From assembly GCF_025370935.1 (NCBI RefSeq), contig NC_133496.1, positions 12,731,418 to 12,795,417 of the forward strand: DNA of 64,000 nt, in the 5' to 3' direction. The notes under the pieces are model-generated. The model worked only from the letters and a program-made list of their open reading frames with translations, was not told the origin of the DNA and made no database searches. Shown piece after piece: positions 1 to 10,345 of this stretch. Every line of letters starts with the position of its first letter. The first letter of the stretch is position 1. The position numbers and the translations under genes are program-made. This DNA comes from Choristoneura fumiferana. Its lineage: Eukaryota; Arthropoda; Insecta; Lepidoptera; Tortricidae.

Positions 1-334
1 CCGTATATTTTGACATACCGTCAAAGTATGGAGCCCGCGAGTCCGCTCTCGCCTTGGCCAGTTTTTTGTTTTTTTTTCCTGGCGTCCCCAGGTATACTAA
101 CTGACCTATTAGTCTGGCGCAGAAACGATCTAAATCTGTCTTCGGTAGAGTTAAGCAGAGAGAGTGCCTATAACAAACAATATTTTTTACTAGATTAAAT
201 TTTATACCAGAGCCTGGAATTTCCGTGCACTTTTGACCTGTCATAGTGACTATCTCACTCGACTCTGCCTAAATAATATTGATATTACTTTTTTACATTT
301 AATTTTATTCGATTTTTATTTTAGCTTATAATAA
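1..334. other. Unassigned intergenic DNA
   Basis: AT-rich sequence with a 62-codon open frame that resembles nothing I know. I see no exon, RNA gene or repeat boundary here. Confidence 0.4.
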
Positions 335-474
335 AGGGGCTGTTTCACCATCCATTGATTGGGTTAACTGAAGGTTAAATGTGATGCCGTCTCGTCTATT
401 CGCACAAAACAAATAGAGACGGCATCAATTAACCGTTCAGTTAACTCTAATCAATGGATGGTGAAACAGCCCCT
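335..474. repeat. Hairpin MITE, family 1, copy 1
   Basis: The element is a near-complete inverted repeat. It opens with AGGGGCTGTTTCACCATCCA and closes with the reverse complement. The arms contain GATGCCGTCTC and GAGACGGCATC around a short centre. A second copy with the same termini lies at 16315-16456, which shows that this is a dispersed family and not a chance palindrome. It has no coding capacity, so it is a non-autonomous DNA element. Flanks are A/T-rich and the target duplication is ambiguous. Confidence 0.8.
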
Positions 475-801
475 AAATAACTTTTATTTACCAGAGTTCT
501 GAATTTCCCTGCAAAAGGTTTGTTCCTAGTTCTACAATTTTTTCTAACTGATTCCTATTTCAACAGATTCACAACTGAGCAGATTTTTATCATTACTCAA
601 AGAATGTCTCCGTTAGTACAGTCAACGTCATATAAGTGATATTTTCTGTACCTTATTGTAGCTTTCAGTCGTTACACAATTTCGTTGGCTTTTCAACATG
701 ACGTTTAAGTGACAAGGTACAAAAGTGATCACTTATTTATGACGTTGACTGTACAACTACAAGCGAAGGGTGGAGGAGTTGTTGAGAAGCACTATGCAAT
801 T
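475..801. other. Unassigned AT-rich DNA with a short inverted pair
   Basis: The stretch holds an imperfect inverted pair: GTACAGTCAACGTCATA near 617 and ATGACGTTGACTGTAC near 738. The TGACGTTGACTGTAC element is reversed between the two, so a small decayed hairpin element of about 135 bp is possible. No gene is seen. Confidence 0.4.
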
Positions 802-812
802 AACACTTTTAT

Positions 813-1086
813 CATCATCCCAGCCTCTTACGTCCCACTGCTGGGCACAGGTCTCCTCGCAGAATGAGAGGGCTTGGGCAGTAGTTCCCACGCGGGCCCA
901 ATGCGGACTGGGAACTTCACACACACTATTGAGTTACTTCGCAGGTTTGTGCTGGTTTCTTGACTATGTTTTCCTTCACCGCAAAGCTCGTGATAAATTT
1001 CAAATGTAATTTCGCACAGAGTTTCGAAAAACTCAGAGGTGCGAACCGGGGTTTTGAGTTTGAACCGGCGATCTTCTGCTTGAGAG
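813..1086 (-). mobile_element. tRNA-derived SINE family A, short form
   Basis: The minus-strand element matches the body of the full-length SINE at 2680-2948: the segment after the tRNA-like head, a conserved core and a (GAT)n 3' end, seen here as ATCATCATCC. It is flanked by a perfect 11-bp target duplication, AACACTTTTAT, at 802-812 and 1087-1097. This proves retroposition and fixes both ends. The 5' end lacks the A box and stops at the same base as the copy at 8250-8521. Confidence 0.85.
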
Positions 1087-1097
1087 AACACTTTTAT

Positions 1098-2441
1098 ACC
1101 TACAGATAAGTTAAGATGGAAATTCTTAGAGATTACCAACTCTACGATGTAATTTTTCAACCCATTGGCTATCACGCTGACCCGTTCTAGAGATACCTAA
1201 TATTAAAAAAATATATATTTACGGCAATTTGCACAGCATCTAAGCTAAATGTCATTGAAAAGTATGTATGTAAACAATTAAAGGAAACGAGAGGTATATA
1301 AAACGAGTGTATTGTTTACAGTAAGCGACACACGACAAAAGTGAATGTTGATAACAGCAGACAAAGAATATAATGATATGCAAAATATAAAAATATACTT
1401 ACACACACATCAAATAGCCAGGGTGTTTATTATTAAAATATAAACAAGGTTTAATTTTACCCCCTCCCCTTTACCAACTCCCCCTCTCTTAGCTACCCCT
1501 CCCCTTTTAGGCCGCACGCATCCGCAGTCCCGATAATGCTGTTGGTGTCCATTTGCGGCGGAGGTAACCTACCGTCATGTGACCCGCCTGCTCGTTTCCA
1601 GCTATTTGATATAAAAAAATTATTGTACCTACAAAAATAGAGGAACAAGCACAATTTACAAATATAAAAAACTATAAAAAATACTAGGAAGAAGTAAGAT
1701 AAACGTCTGCTCGACACTAAGTGACCAATAGACGTCACCCTGCTGTCACCTCTATTCCTAATGACATAAGATTAAAGATGCCAAATATTGGGTCAGTGAC
1801 GAACACTCGTACGTTTACCTTAGCTATTGAGTTTTAAAGTGACAACACGATGTGAAAGCACGGCTGCAAACATTAACTGTACATCATACAAGGGGTAAAT
1901 TTGAACACATTCGCTGCCGCATTTGAGCGTAGCGCGTAGCAGCGTTTTTCGCTTTGCAGCGAAAACTGCCTACGAAACAGAGAACGTAGCGTGTTCTTGC
2001 ACTGCAGGGCTACTAGAAGTTCGTGTCGTGCGGCCTACGTAGATACGAACTTTACAGTTCGTTTTTCCGATGTGAGCGAAAACTGCCTACGCAGGAACAG
2101 TGCACAGCTACTGAATATGCGTATACTTACTGAGTAGCGAGAGGACTACGATACGAACGAGTTTCGTTCCGTAGAAACCTTGCTGAATGTGTGAATGTAT
2201 CGAGTTCCCAATAATTGTAACTAAATAAGATATCTCACTGACCTACATACTCGAATGCGCTGGATGGGCACAAGGGCGTCGCCAACCGATGGCCCAGAGG
2301 GGGGGGGGGCAGTTGATATGGAGAATGACAAAAGTGTGTATTGTACATATTTATTGTAATTGGTGAATTCATTCGAGTTTCGGTTTCGAAGTAGAGCTTG
2401 TCTAAACTAAGATCACGCGTGCCTCACTCAACGAAGTCATT
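1098..2441. other. Unassigned DNA with CGTAG-rich patch
   Basis: No gene is recognised. Roughly 1915-2170 is dense in alternating GTAGC, CTACG and TACGAAC words, many mutually inverted. A G-run of 11 lies at 2299-2309. Similar CTACG/CGTAG patches occur near 3585-3650 and 21177-21225, so a dispersed repeat is likely. Confidence 0.45.
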
Positions 2442-2549
2442 TCATTATGACTAGCAAGACGGAAAATCTTACAATAACCGCCTGAGTCTAACGGAGATTA
2501 ATATTCAGGCGGTTATCGTAAAGATTTGTTGTCTAATTACTCATAATGA
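2442..2549. repeat. 108-bp hairpin MITE-like element
   Basis: Arms TCATTATGACTAGCAAGACG and the diverged reverse complement ending TCATAATGA pair over about 45 bases, including AATAACCGCCTGA against TTCAGGCGGTTAT, around a short loop. There is no coding capacity. It fits a short foldback MITE, family unknown. Confidence 0.6.
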
Positions 2550-2679
2550 ACATATATATGTCATATAATAGTGAGGTGCGCGTCGCGGTGTGAGTCAGAC
2601 TCGTACGTGACATTTTTATTTTATTCGTAAAAATCAAATATAATAATATCTGATATAACTGAATGAAATGAATGAAAAA

Positions 2680-2948
2680 GCCGTGGTGGCCTAGTGGTTT
2701 TACCTATCGCTTCTCAAGCAGAGGATCGTGGGTTCAAACCCCGGCTCGCACCTCTGAGTTTAACGAAATTCATGTGTGGAATTACATTTGAAATTTACCA
2801 CGAGCTTTGCGGTGAAGGAAAACATCGTGAGGAAACAAGCGATTCAATCCGCACTGGGCCCGCGTGGGAACTATGGCCCAAGCCCTCTTGTTCTGAGAGG
2901 AGGCCTGTGCCCAGTAATGGGACGTTTATAGGCTGAGATGATCATCAT
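2680..2948 (+). mobile_element. tRNA-derived SINE family A, full length
   Basis: The head carries an A-box-like TGGCCTAGTGG and a B box GGGTTCAAACCC at tRNA-like spacing, so an internal RNA polymerase III promoter is inferred. The body, with CACGAGCTTTGCGGTGAAGG, is shared with the copies at 813, 7009, 8250 and 9893. The 3' end runs into ATGATCATCAT. AATGAAAA on both sides may be an imperfect target duplication. This is the only well-preserved plus-strand copy with both promoter boxes. Confidence 0.85.
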
Positions 2949-3084
2949 AAAATCATCAATCATCAATGAAAAGTATTTGTTTTGTGTTATATGGTATTTA
3001 AGTTAATTACAAGGAATTATGTCTATTAGTATTTTCTTTTTACTATTAAAAGTAATATGCCCCGTATTTTCTTTTGTATAGTAC

Positions 3085-3150
3085 AGTATGCCAACGTTTC
3101 GTCTTCCAGTTCGTGGTCGCCACTCGAGGACTTCCCTCCCCCCCTCAAAT
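3085..3150 (-). mobile_element. LINE C-terminal fragment (minus)
   Basis: Read on the minus strand this encodes EVLEWRPRTGRRNVG, the conserved basic tail motif of lepidopteran endonuclease/reverse-transcriptase LINEs. Only this scrap remains. It sits head to head with a plus-strand tail of the same kind at 3250-3371. Confidence 0.65.
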
Positions 3151-3249
3151 GACAGTTTTTGTATGCGAAATCTGTCGTTGATTGCGATCGCGTGCGTCAG
3201 GAACATAAGGCAATACGGCCTCTGTTCTTCGAGTGATGACGACAGTGAC

Positions 3250-3371
3250 AGGTTAGACGATGCGTTGACAAGCATCCCACGAGTTGTTGTCCATTGTGGC
3301 GGTCTAAGGCTGAGGCTTTTGTCCAGCATTGGATGTCTTCCGGATGATGATGATGATGATGATGATGATGA
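3250..3371 (+). mobile_element. LINE 3' end with (GAT)n tail
   Basis: The plus strand encodes WRSKAEAFVQHWMSSG followed by a run of GAT at about 3344-3371. This matches the C-terminus and microsatellite tail seen at 28560-28845 (AMEEAYVQQWTAVG). The element is severely 5'-truncated. The (GAT)n also accounts for the D-rich stretch in the open frame here. Confidence 0.65.
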
Positions 3372-5519
3372 GAATATTATGACAGCCTGTCTAGCGTGCC
3401 TGTATATTATACGTCAGTGCCACTTTTAATTAGCTTCTAAACGTCATAATATTTGACGTCACGTCAAAGGAAACGTTACTCATACACGTATCCATTTCAC
3501 GTAGTCAATTTAAATCTTATCATCACAGAAACAAAGTTCCAAATCGATCGTCTCTGTCAATTTCATGAAGTCTCACAAGCCAAGTTCTCGTAGCGCTACG
3601 AACTTTTAACTACGCTACGCCGTAGACCCTCTACGAGATGCTACGAATATTATTTAATTTATTTGCTCAGCAAACTTTGAGGATAGAGGATGTTTGAGAA
3701 GAACATTAATCTTGTATGCGAATGTGCTCATAGTTGGGACTCCCTGTATAAGTCTGCCTGTCCACTGAAAAGCGAGGCAGCGGAGCGGTGAGCGGGATAA
3801 AACATCACCAATAGAATTGCGTAAAATCTCTGCTCTTCTGCAGTGGACAAAGAATTGGTAACTAATTAAAAAAAAACATTCAAAACCGGGAAGTGGAGCC
3901 AGGAAGAGGAGCGGAGAAGCGGGGCGGGCAAGCGGGTCGTAGAACAGAACGCGAGCGGGAAAACGGGGAAGCTTCGTGACTGGAAAAATAGTCCGCAACT
4001 CCGTTCTGCATTATTTTCTGTCTCCGCTCCGCTAACTAGCTCCAAGCCTCCGCAACTACGCTCCACATTACTATCTCGCTCCGCTCCCCTATCTATACTT
4101 GGTTTGGATATGTATTTAAATTAATGTAAACAAAACAACGTCACACTTGCTCGTAAACTGTGTCGTAACATGCAGGCTATTGAAATGTACTTCTCATTAA
4201 ACCCTGGTCGGTAAATGGTCATTGCCCGTACTAATTTGCATGTATTAAAGCCCAAGGTTGATAAATGAGTTTGTTACTACATGGTGTGCTGCTGCTATAC
4301 AAATGCACATAAACTGGCGCTAGAAGTGCGGTACGGCAATTTTTAAAAATAAGTTTTTTTTACAATTAGTAATTTACCAAAATGTATGAAAACATTGTAA
4401 CGTCCGCACCGTTTACATTTAGTATATGTCCGCATTACTCTCACTCCACTGCCAACCCTCCGCTCCGCTGCCCGCTCGCTCCGACAGGAGCCTGCTCTAG
4501 GCTTAGGAGGAGGACCCTTAGTTGGAGTCACGACAGGATTCCTAAATGTATCGCTCAACACTACATAGAGATAGGGAACCAACCTACAACTAAGACTAAA
4601 CTACTTACACCTAAAAACCACCATTCCGCGTCGTACCCGGCTCAAAGGCCCGCCAGCCGCTTCCCCGCTGTATAATGCAACAGAACAAAGAGCGGAGGCG
4701 CAACCTTGTTGTAGCCACGATAATAATAATAACGATTTATTGAATAATTAGCAGCACAAGATAACAAAATACAATGAACCCACGTATAACCTCTAAACGA
4801 GCGATTTGATTTATTTCGGAAATCTCGGAAACGGTTCTAATGATTCCGATGAAATTTGCTATGTACATAAGGGTTTTCGGGAGTAAACAATCTAACTTGG
4901 TTTTATCTTTAAAAACTCGCGAGTATTGGAGTTCTAAAAAGGTATTATGAGTATACGTAGATAGTTAAGAAGATATTTACTGTATGTGTCTCTGAACTAA
5001 TGTCAAAGAGAATTCATACGAATTCTGTGATGAAGTGAATGAAAATTTAAATTATTTTAGTGATTAAAATTGTAGAGAGCTTATTGCATTCTTAATGAGA
5101 CTCACAAAGACTTAGAGACTAATTTCACGGTATTTTATAAAATGTACCAAAATTCAATTCGTTGGAGAAGACAAAATAATTTTTACTTAATTTTCGAACT
5201 AAATTGTCGGTCGTATGGTTTCAAAGTAATAGAGAATACAAAGCGGTCGGTTTTAATAAGATACTTATTACTTGAAATGAAGTAAACAATGCGCTAATTG
5301 CTTAAGACCTCGCCTGTTGAATTGAATTTCTAACTGGTTATTAATATTTTTCTACTCCTTATCACCGATTTAAAATCATCGTGTCCCTATTAGCTATGAT
5401 GTGTAAATGCAGCGATAAATTATGACGCTATGGAGCGGCCTGAATGCATCCAAGACGTTATTTGTGCCACAACTTACACAAATTGAAATCGTTTATTCTG
5501 TAAATGCGGCCTATTTACA
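3372..5519. other. Intergenic DNA, GC-rich AGCGGAGCGG words
   Basis: No gene is recognised. GCAGCGGAGCGGTGAGCGGG near 3778 and its approximate reverse complement CTCCGCTCCGCTGCCCGCTC near 4459 face each other, with related words around 3900-4090 and 4650. This could be a decayed DNA transposon of 0.7-0.9 kb, but I cannot fix the termini. A CTACG/CGTAG patch lies at 3585-3650. The rest is plain AT-rich sequence. Confidence 0.4.
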
Positions 5520-5645
5520 TGCCATTTTATTTAAACTACCGCGCTTTCAGATAGACCATCGCCAAGAAGAATGCACCGCAAAAAACTTGGCTGAAAGTCA
5601 TTTTCCAAAATAAATAATTAATTTATTACAAATAAAATACTTATA
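5520..5645 (+). mobile_element. Probable LINE 3' UTR fragment
   Basis: The segment containing AAGAAGAATGCACCGCAAAA and CTTGGCTGAAAGT also occurs in diverged form at 10285-10325. I recognise it as a common lepidopteran non-LTR 3' region. It ends in AT-rich sequence with AATAAA-like words. No coding sequence remains. Confidence 0.4.
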
Positions 5646-5670
5646 AAGACACACTAGAAGCCAATAAACA

Positions 5671-5673
<3 letters not shown>

Positions 5674-5717
<44 letters not shown>
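5674..5717. repeat. (GT)n microsatellite
   Basis: An uninterrupted GT run of 22 units. It accounts for the CVCVCV and HTHTHT open frames on the two strands. Confidence 0.95.
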
Positions 5718-5718
<1 letters not shown>

Positions 5719-6297
5719 GTCACAGTGTATTGTATGTTTTTATAATGTTTAGTTTTAAAATGGGTCTCACTGAAAACAGCGTTGCGGCTTGCTGTAAGAT
5801 TATGCTGAGTGGGGCCCACTTTATACTATTCACGGTTCGAGGTCTAATGTATTTTTGTGTGTATCAAATATGTGTAAATCTCTCTTTCTCTCCGTCTCTC
5901 TCTTAATATCTCCAAGTCATTATTCTCCTAATCATCAACACAAGGAAGTTCGGAGCCGTCAAAAGCCTCAAAGTTCGCTGAAGCAGAACGATATCGTTCA
6001 CAATAGGACGCCTTATCGGCCGCGCCCAGGCGGGTAAATAGGAAACAGATTGCTCTAAGGGATACGAAATCATGAGATGATCACTAGTAGGTATGTCTCA
6101 TTAGAACTTTATTCCATAGCTGTTAAACGACTAATTGTCAAAATGTCTCAAATTTAGCCAAGTTTCATTACATAGTTTATTTACTTTATAGCGGTGTTTA
6201 TGTAAACCAGTAGTACAATTTTACCCCTCTCAAATGGTAGGAAGTTCATTTACATATCAGCGCAGTGCGACTTTACGTCGCATTTACACCCACTAAG

Positions 6298-6405
6298 TAC
6301 GAGGGGTGATTGGAAAGTTCGCGGCCTAAGTATGAAATGAAATCCAAAGATTTTTTTAAATATTTTTAATGGTCAGGCCGTGAACTTTCCAATCACCCCT
6401 CGTAT
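6298..6405. mobile_element. Mariner-type hairpin MITE
   Basis: The termini are CGAGGGGTGATTGGAAAGTT and the matching reverse complement, about 30 bp each, directly flanked by TA on both sides. Only about 50 bp lie between them, so no transposase is encoded. The terminus sequence and TA flanks point to the Tc1/mariner superfamily. Confidence 0.8.
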
Positions 6406-6540
6406 ATCCGATAGCATCTTATTCATTATCTCTTACAAAATATGGTTTGGCCCTTGATATTTACCCCAAAGTTTAAAACTGCATATTGACTAGTCACAAG
6501 CCTATTGTTTTTTCTTCCACAAAGGCCAAGTCAACTAAAT

Positions 6541-6566
6541 ATATATATGTATGTATGTATGTATGT
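6541..6566. repeat. (TATG)n microsatellite
   Basis: A short run of TA followed by TATG repeats. Confidence 0.8.
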
Positions 6567-6854
6567 TCGCCTTTGTACTCTTATAGACATAACTATAAGT
6601 CAACAGTGGCCCTCAATAAGAGCTGCACCAACACCGAGGTGCTAATATTGGTCCATGTTTACCCACAAACACGAACTAACTAAAGAAAACATCGTAATAA
6701 AGAAACCTTTCGGCTCTTTTTGCTATGAAGAACCAATATAAGACAATGTCTTAGACTACCACGGTCATTACTAATTGTTATTACGGTTTACTAATTGTTG
6801 TTATTAATTGTTAGGAAGAGGGCAGATCGGTTACGTCCAATTTTATTTTTCTAA

Positions 6855-6945
6855 CTGACAGTTCTCGTGACCATGGCGCCGAAATATCGACCTTCTCTAA
6901 AATCAAGGTACGCGGAACAAAACCCGAATTTTAATCATAAAATCA
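6855..6945. repeat. Dispersed repeat fragment
   Basis: The stretch with CCGAAATATCGACC and AATCAAGGTACGCGGAACAA recurs at the outer right edge of the palindrome (about 20860-20918) and, inverted, at its left edge (19561-19640). It is part of a dispersed family of unknown class. Confidence 0.6.
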
Positions 6946-7008
6946 ATATAAGGCAGTAAACTATTGGAATTTAACGGTACAACTATCGGGTAATTCCGTC
7001 ATAACCAT

Positions 7009-7320
7009 CATCATCATCCCAGCCTATATACGTCCCACTGCTGGGCACAGGCCTCCTCTCAGAAAAGGGGGCATAGTTCCCGCGGGCCCAGTGCGGATTG
7101 GGAACTTCACACGCACCATTGAATTTCTTCGCAGGTTTGTGCAGGTTTCCTCACGATGTTTTCCTTCACCGCAAAGCTCGTGGTAAATTTCAAATGTAAT
7201 TCCGCACATGAATTTCGAAAAACTCAGAGGTGCGAGCCGGGGTTTGAACCCACGACCCTCTGTTTGAGAGGCGATAGGTCAAACCACTAGGCCACCACGG
7301 CCCTAACCCGCGGCCCTAAC
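7009..7320 (-). mobile_element. tRNA-derived SINE family A, full length
   Basis: A complete minus-strand copy. (ATC)n at the left is the reversed 3' tail, and TGGCCTAGTGG (reversed, about 7285-7295) with the B-box-like GGGTTCAAACCCC mark the tRNA-like 5' head at the right. It is flanked by ATAACCAT at 7001-7008 and 7321-7328, a perfect 8-bp target duplication. CGGCCCTAAC is repeated at its 5' edge. Confidence 0.85.
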
Positions 7321-7382
7321 ATAACCATAAACATAATCAATCATTTATTTGTAAAACATATCTGTAAAGGTGTTACAGATTT

Positions 7383-7520
7383 CATCATCATTGACGGTTG
7401 AACAGAAGGCTCCCTCTTTGAACGCCACAATTAACGATGATTCGCCACTTGTATTCAACAATGGTGCGCAACTCTTGTTGTAGTCAGTCCACCTAGTACC
7501 AACGCAACCAACAAATTAAT
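7383..7520 (-). mobile_element. LINE 3' end fragment
   Basis: A minus-strand remnant of the C-terminus and 3' end of a LINE: the reversed GAT tail, then words shared with 13752-13870 such as AACGCCACAATTAACGA and TCGCCACTTG. It is frame-broken and about 140 bp long. Confidence 0.5.
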
Positions 7521-8237
7521 CTTAGATTTCGTTAAGCAAATACACTAGTGATAAATACAAATAATACAGAGGAAAAAGAACTAAGTCAACCTCCCGCCTC
7601 ATAGTTGCTGATTGCATGAACTTTCCAATGCCCTAGGGACATTAAGGGAATTGTGATCAGATCTTTTATCTTTTTCTTTCGTATTTGAACAGTAAGAAAT
7701 AAGTTTATTTAATAAATCCAATCTTTAGTCTACTTACTTCAAAGCGTTTCTTCTTACTGGCTATTGAATGAACAATAAGTAAATTATGTAGTATTTCGAT
7801 GAATTTTCTATACAAGGGAGTTTTGAGATGGAAAAATTGATCTAGCTAAGTCATTGTCTTTCGGAACTGAAAAACGTGTTTTTCTAAAAAAAACTTGTTT
7901 TTCTTTCAATTTTAAAAACACTGAAAAAGCTCAGTCGCTCTGATGCTTCGTTTAAAATAATTGGGGGTACCTAACAGATACGCACTGTTCTAGAATAACA
8001 AATCATATCCCACTGAAATAAAAAAAAATGCATAAAGAGAAAACAGTAAATAGCAAGTTATATCTAAGTTAATAGTTAAGTAAGTTACGATTATACCCAC
8101 TAGCACGTTTCGTAACCAAGCGTCCCCGTCGCATGTCATGCGCTTGACATTCCGTTCCTGACACGTTCCTATTACGGTCATGGCATGCTACGGTGGAGTG
8201 GGTAGAGACCTTAAGGCTGATGGCAAATTTCAAATCT
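7521..8237. other. Unassigned AT-rich DNA
   Basis: I see no gene or repeat boundary here. Confidence 0.4.
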
Positions 8238-8249
8238 AATTTCTCACGT

Positions 8250-8521
8250 CATCATCATCCCAGCCTATATACGTCCCACTGCTGGGCACAGGCCTCCTCT
8301 CAGAACAAGAGGGCTTGGGCCATAGTTCCCACGCGGACCCAGTGCGGATTGGGAACTTCACACACACCATTGAATTGCTTCGCAGGTTAATGCAGGTTTC
8401 CTCACGATGTTTTCCTTCACCGCAAAGCTCGTGGTAAATTTCAAATGTAATTCCGCACATGAATTTCGAAAAACTCAGAGGTGCGAGCCGGGGTTTGAAC
8501 CCACGACCCTCAGCTTGAGAG
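8250..8521 (-). mobile_element. tRNA-derived SINE family A, short form
   Basis: Minus-strand copy with a perfect 12-bp target duplication, AATTTCTCACGT, at 8238-8249 and 8522-8533. Its 5' end stops at the same position as the copy at 813-1086, just after the reversed TCTCAAGC, so it lacks the A box but keeps the B-box-like GGGTTCAAACCCC. Confidence 0.88.
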
Positions 8522-8533
8522 AATTTCTCACGT

Positions 8534-9085
8534 AGATCCCGAAAATTTCTGACATGAACCTACACACAACCTTTGAGATCGAGGCGAGGTCAAGACGAAC
8601 GAGGGATGACGCTCTGCTAGAGGCGCTAAGTGTTACCATTTATTTTCTACCAGACTTATTGTCTGATAAAAATTATAAACACGCCTAAAACGCTTTTATT
8701 TTGCTATACAACGTAAAAGAAGTGCCTCCATTCCGGCTCTTACCGGTCTTTATAGATATTTATTTGTTCAATATTTTCTTTTACAAAGTAAAAGGCTAAC
8801 ATAAATATCCCTTAGAACATTCTGGACCATAAACTAGGAGCATCTTGAGACGTGATGAGAATTCGAAGGTTATGCGTTTGGGAAATAACTCCGAAATAAT
8901 TGGCGAGATATAGAAATATGATGACAGGGTTGTTAAATATAGTAAAAGAAAATAAATGTTTTGTTAGACTAATTTAGATACGCATCCATCAAGTAAATGT
9001 GTTTTTTTAATAATCTGTAATTAAACACGATTCCATTTACTCAGGATTATATGATAAGTGATATAAAAGTTTAATAACGGGTTGT
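8534..9085. other. Unassigned AT-rich DNA
   Basis: No gene, RNA or repeat recognised. Confidence 0.4.
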
Positions 9086-9099
9086 GCGGCAATGGGTGG

Positions 9100-9300
9100 G
9101 TCAAATCGCTCGAAGAACAGATCCGTTGGGGGAGAAAAGTCCTCGAGTGGCGACCACGAACCGGAAGACGAAGCGTTGGCAGGCCTCCCACCAGGTGGAC
9201 TGACAACATCGCGATAGTTGTAGGCAAGCGGTGGATGTAAGTGGCGAGTTATCGTTCATTGCAGTGTTCTAAAGGGAGGCCTTTGTTGAGCAATGAACGT
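9100..9300 (+). mobile_element. LINE C-terminal fragment
   Basis: The plus strand encodes EWRPRTGRRSVGRPPTRWTD followed by NIAIVVGKRWM, the conserved C-terminal tail of lepidopteran endonuclease/reverse-transcriptase LINEs. The downstream segment with GGAGGCCTTTGTTGAGCAAT is the last coding motif in a shifted frame. No catalytic domain is left. Confidence 0.75.
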
Positions 9301-9892
9301 CTTTCGGTTGTCGTATAAATTGTTGAATTTTTTCTTTCCCTCTCGAATGACTGCGTTTCGTTTAAAAGGCCGGAAATTATAATCGTGATTCAAACGTAAT
9401 CTTAACAATTTATTTGTCTATTAATTTTGCTTTGTGCAATAATAAATTTAAGATCGAAGTGGGAAAAAAAAGATATTGCGAACCCAAAACCATAGTACTT
9501 GAGAAAAGTGAACTCTCAAGAAAAACATGTTAGCATTAAGCCTCGATTCAGATGATGTAATTAAAAAAGAAGTGAAATTTGATACTTAAACAGCCAAGCC
9601 TAGGTCATAAATGTAATAAAAAGAGTAAATATAACGACAACAGATGTACTTATTTATAGAAATTCATTTTCACGCTCTTTCAATGTTTTTCAAAAAAACG
9701 TGTAATGTTAATTCATTTCGCGTCTATTTACCTACTTCGTTTTCAAAACAAAGTTTACCTAATCTTTTAACATCTAATGGAGGAAAAGGCCTGTTTTTAT
9801 ATCACTTTTCCTTATCGGATACATAATTTACCGCTTGTCCCTTTTTCCCTTCCTTCTTCCGTAGCGGACAGGAAAAACAACACAAAATTAAA
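9301..9892. other. Unassigned AT-rich DNA
   Basis: No gene recognised. The open frame running from 9777 enters the SINE and is not a gene. Confidence 0.4.
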
Positions 9893-10205
9893 TCATCATC
9901 ATCATCATCATCATCCCAGCCTATATACGTCCCACTGCTGGGCACAGGCCTCCTCTCGGAATGAGAGGGCTTGGGCCGTAGTTCCCACGCGGGCCCAGTG
10001 CGGATTGGGAACTTCACACACACCATTGAATTGCTTCGCAGGTTTGTGCAGGTTTCCTCACAATGTTTTCCTTCACCGTAAAGCTCGTGGTAAATTTTAA
10101 ATGTAATTTCGCACATGAATTCCGAAAAACTTAGAGGTGCGAGCCGGAATTTGAACCCACGATCCTCTGCTTGAGAGGATCAAACCGCTCGGCCACCACT
10201 ATACT
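9893..10205 (-). mobile_element. tRNA-derived SINE family A, near full length
   Basis: Minus-strand copy with a long reversed (GAT)n tail (about 9893-9915), the conserved core and a diverged tRNA-like head ending GGCCACCACT. I find no clear target duplication. Confidence 0.8.
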
Positions 10206-10345
10206 TATTTTTTTTGTAATGGCTACGGAATCCTATTTTCGGTGTGTCCGACATGCTCTTGGCCGGTTTTTTACACTATCAGCGTAAGAAGAATGCGCCG
10301 CAAGAAACTTGGAAGAAAGTAATTTTTTCAATACCAAAATTACAG
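10206..10345. repeat. Dispersed repeat plus LINE 3' scrap
   Basis: TAATGGCTACGGAATCCT followed by GCTCTTGGCCGGTTTTTT is a lepidopteran dispersed motif that also sits in all four foldback arms (for example 35599-35658). It is followed by AGAAGAATGCGCCGCAAGAA, a non-LTR 3' region shared with 5520-5645. Confidence 0.55.

Noticed and set aside
5598..5906. Frames rich in HTHTHT or CVCVCV
   Set aside because: Artefacts of the (GT)n microsatellite.
9777..10116. Open frames of 104-107 codons on both strands
   Set aside because: They read through a SINE; the same peptides recur at every family A copy.
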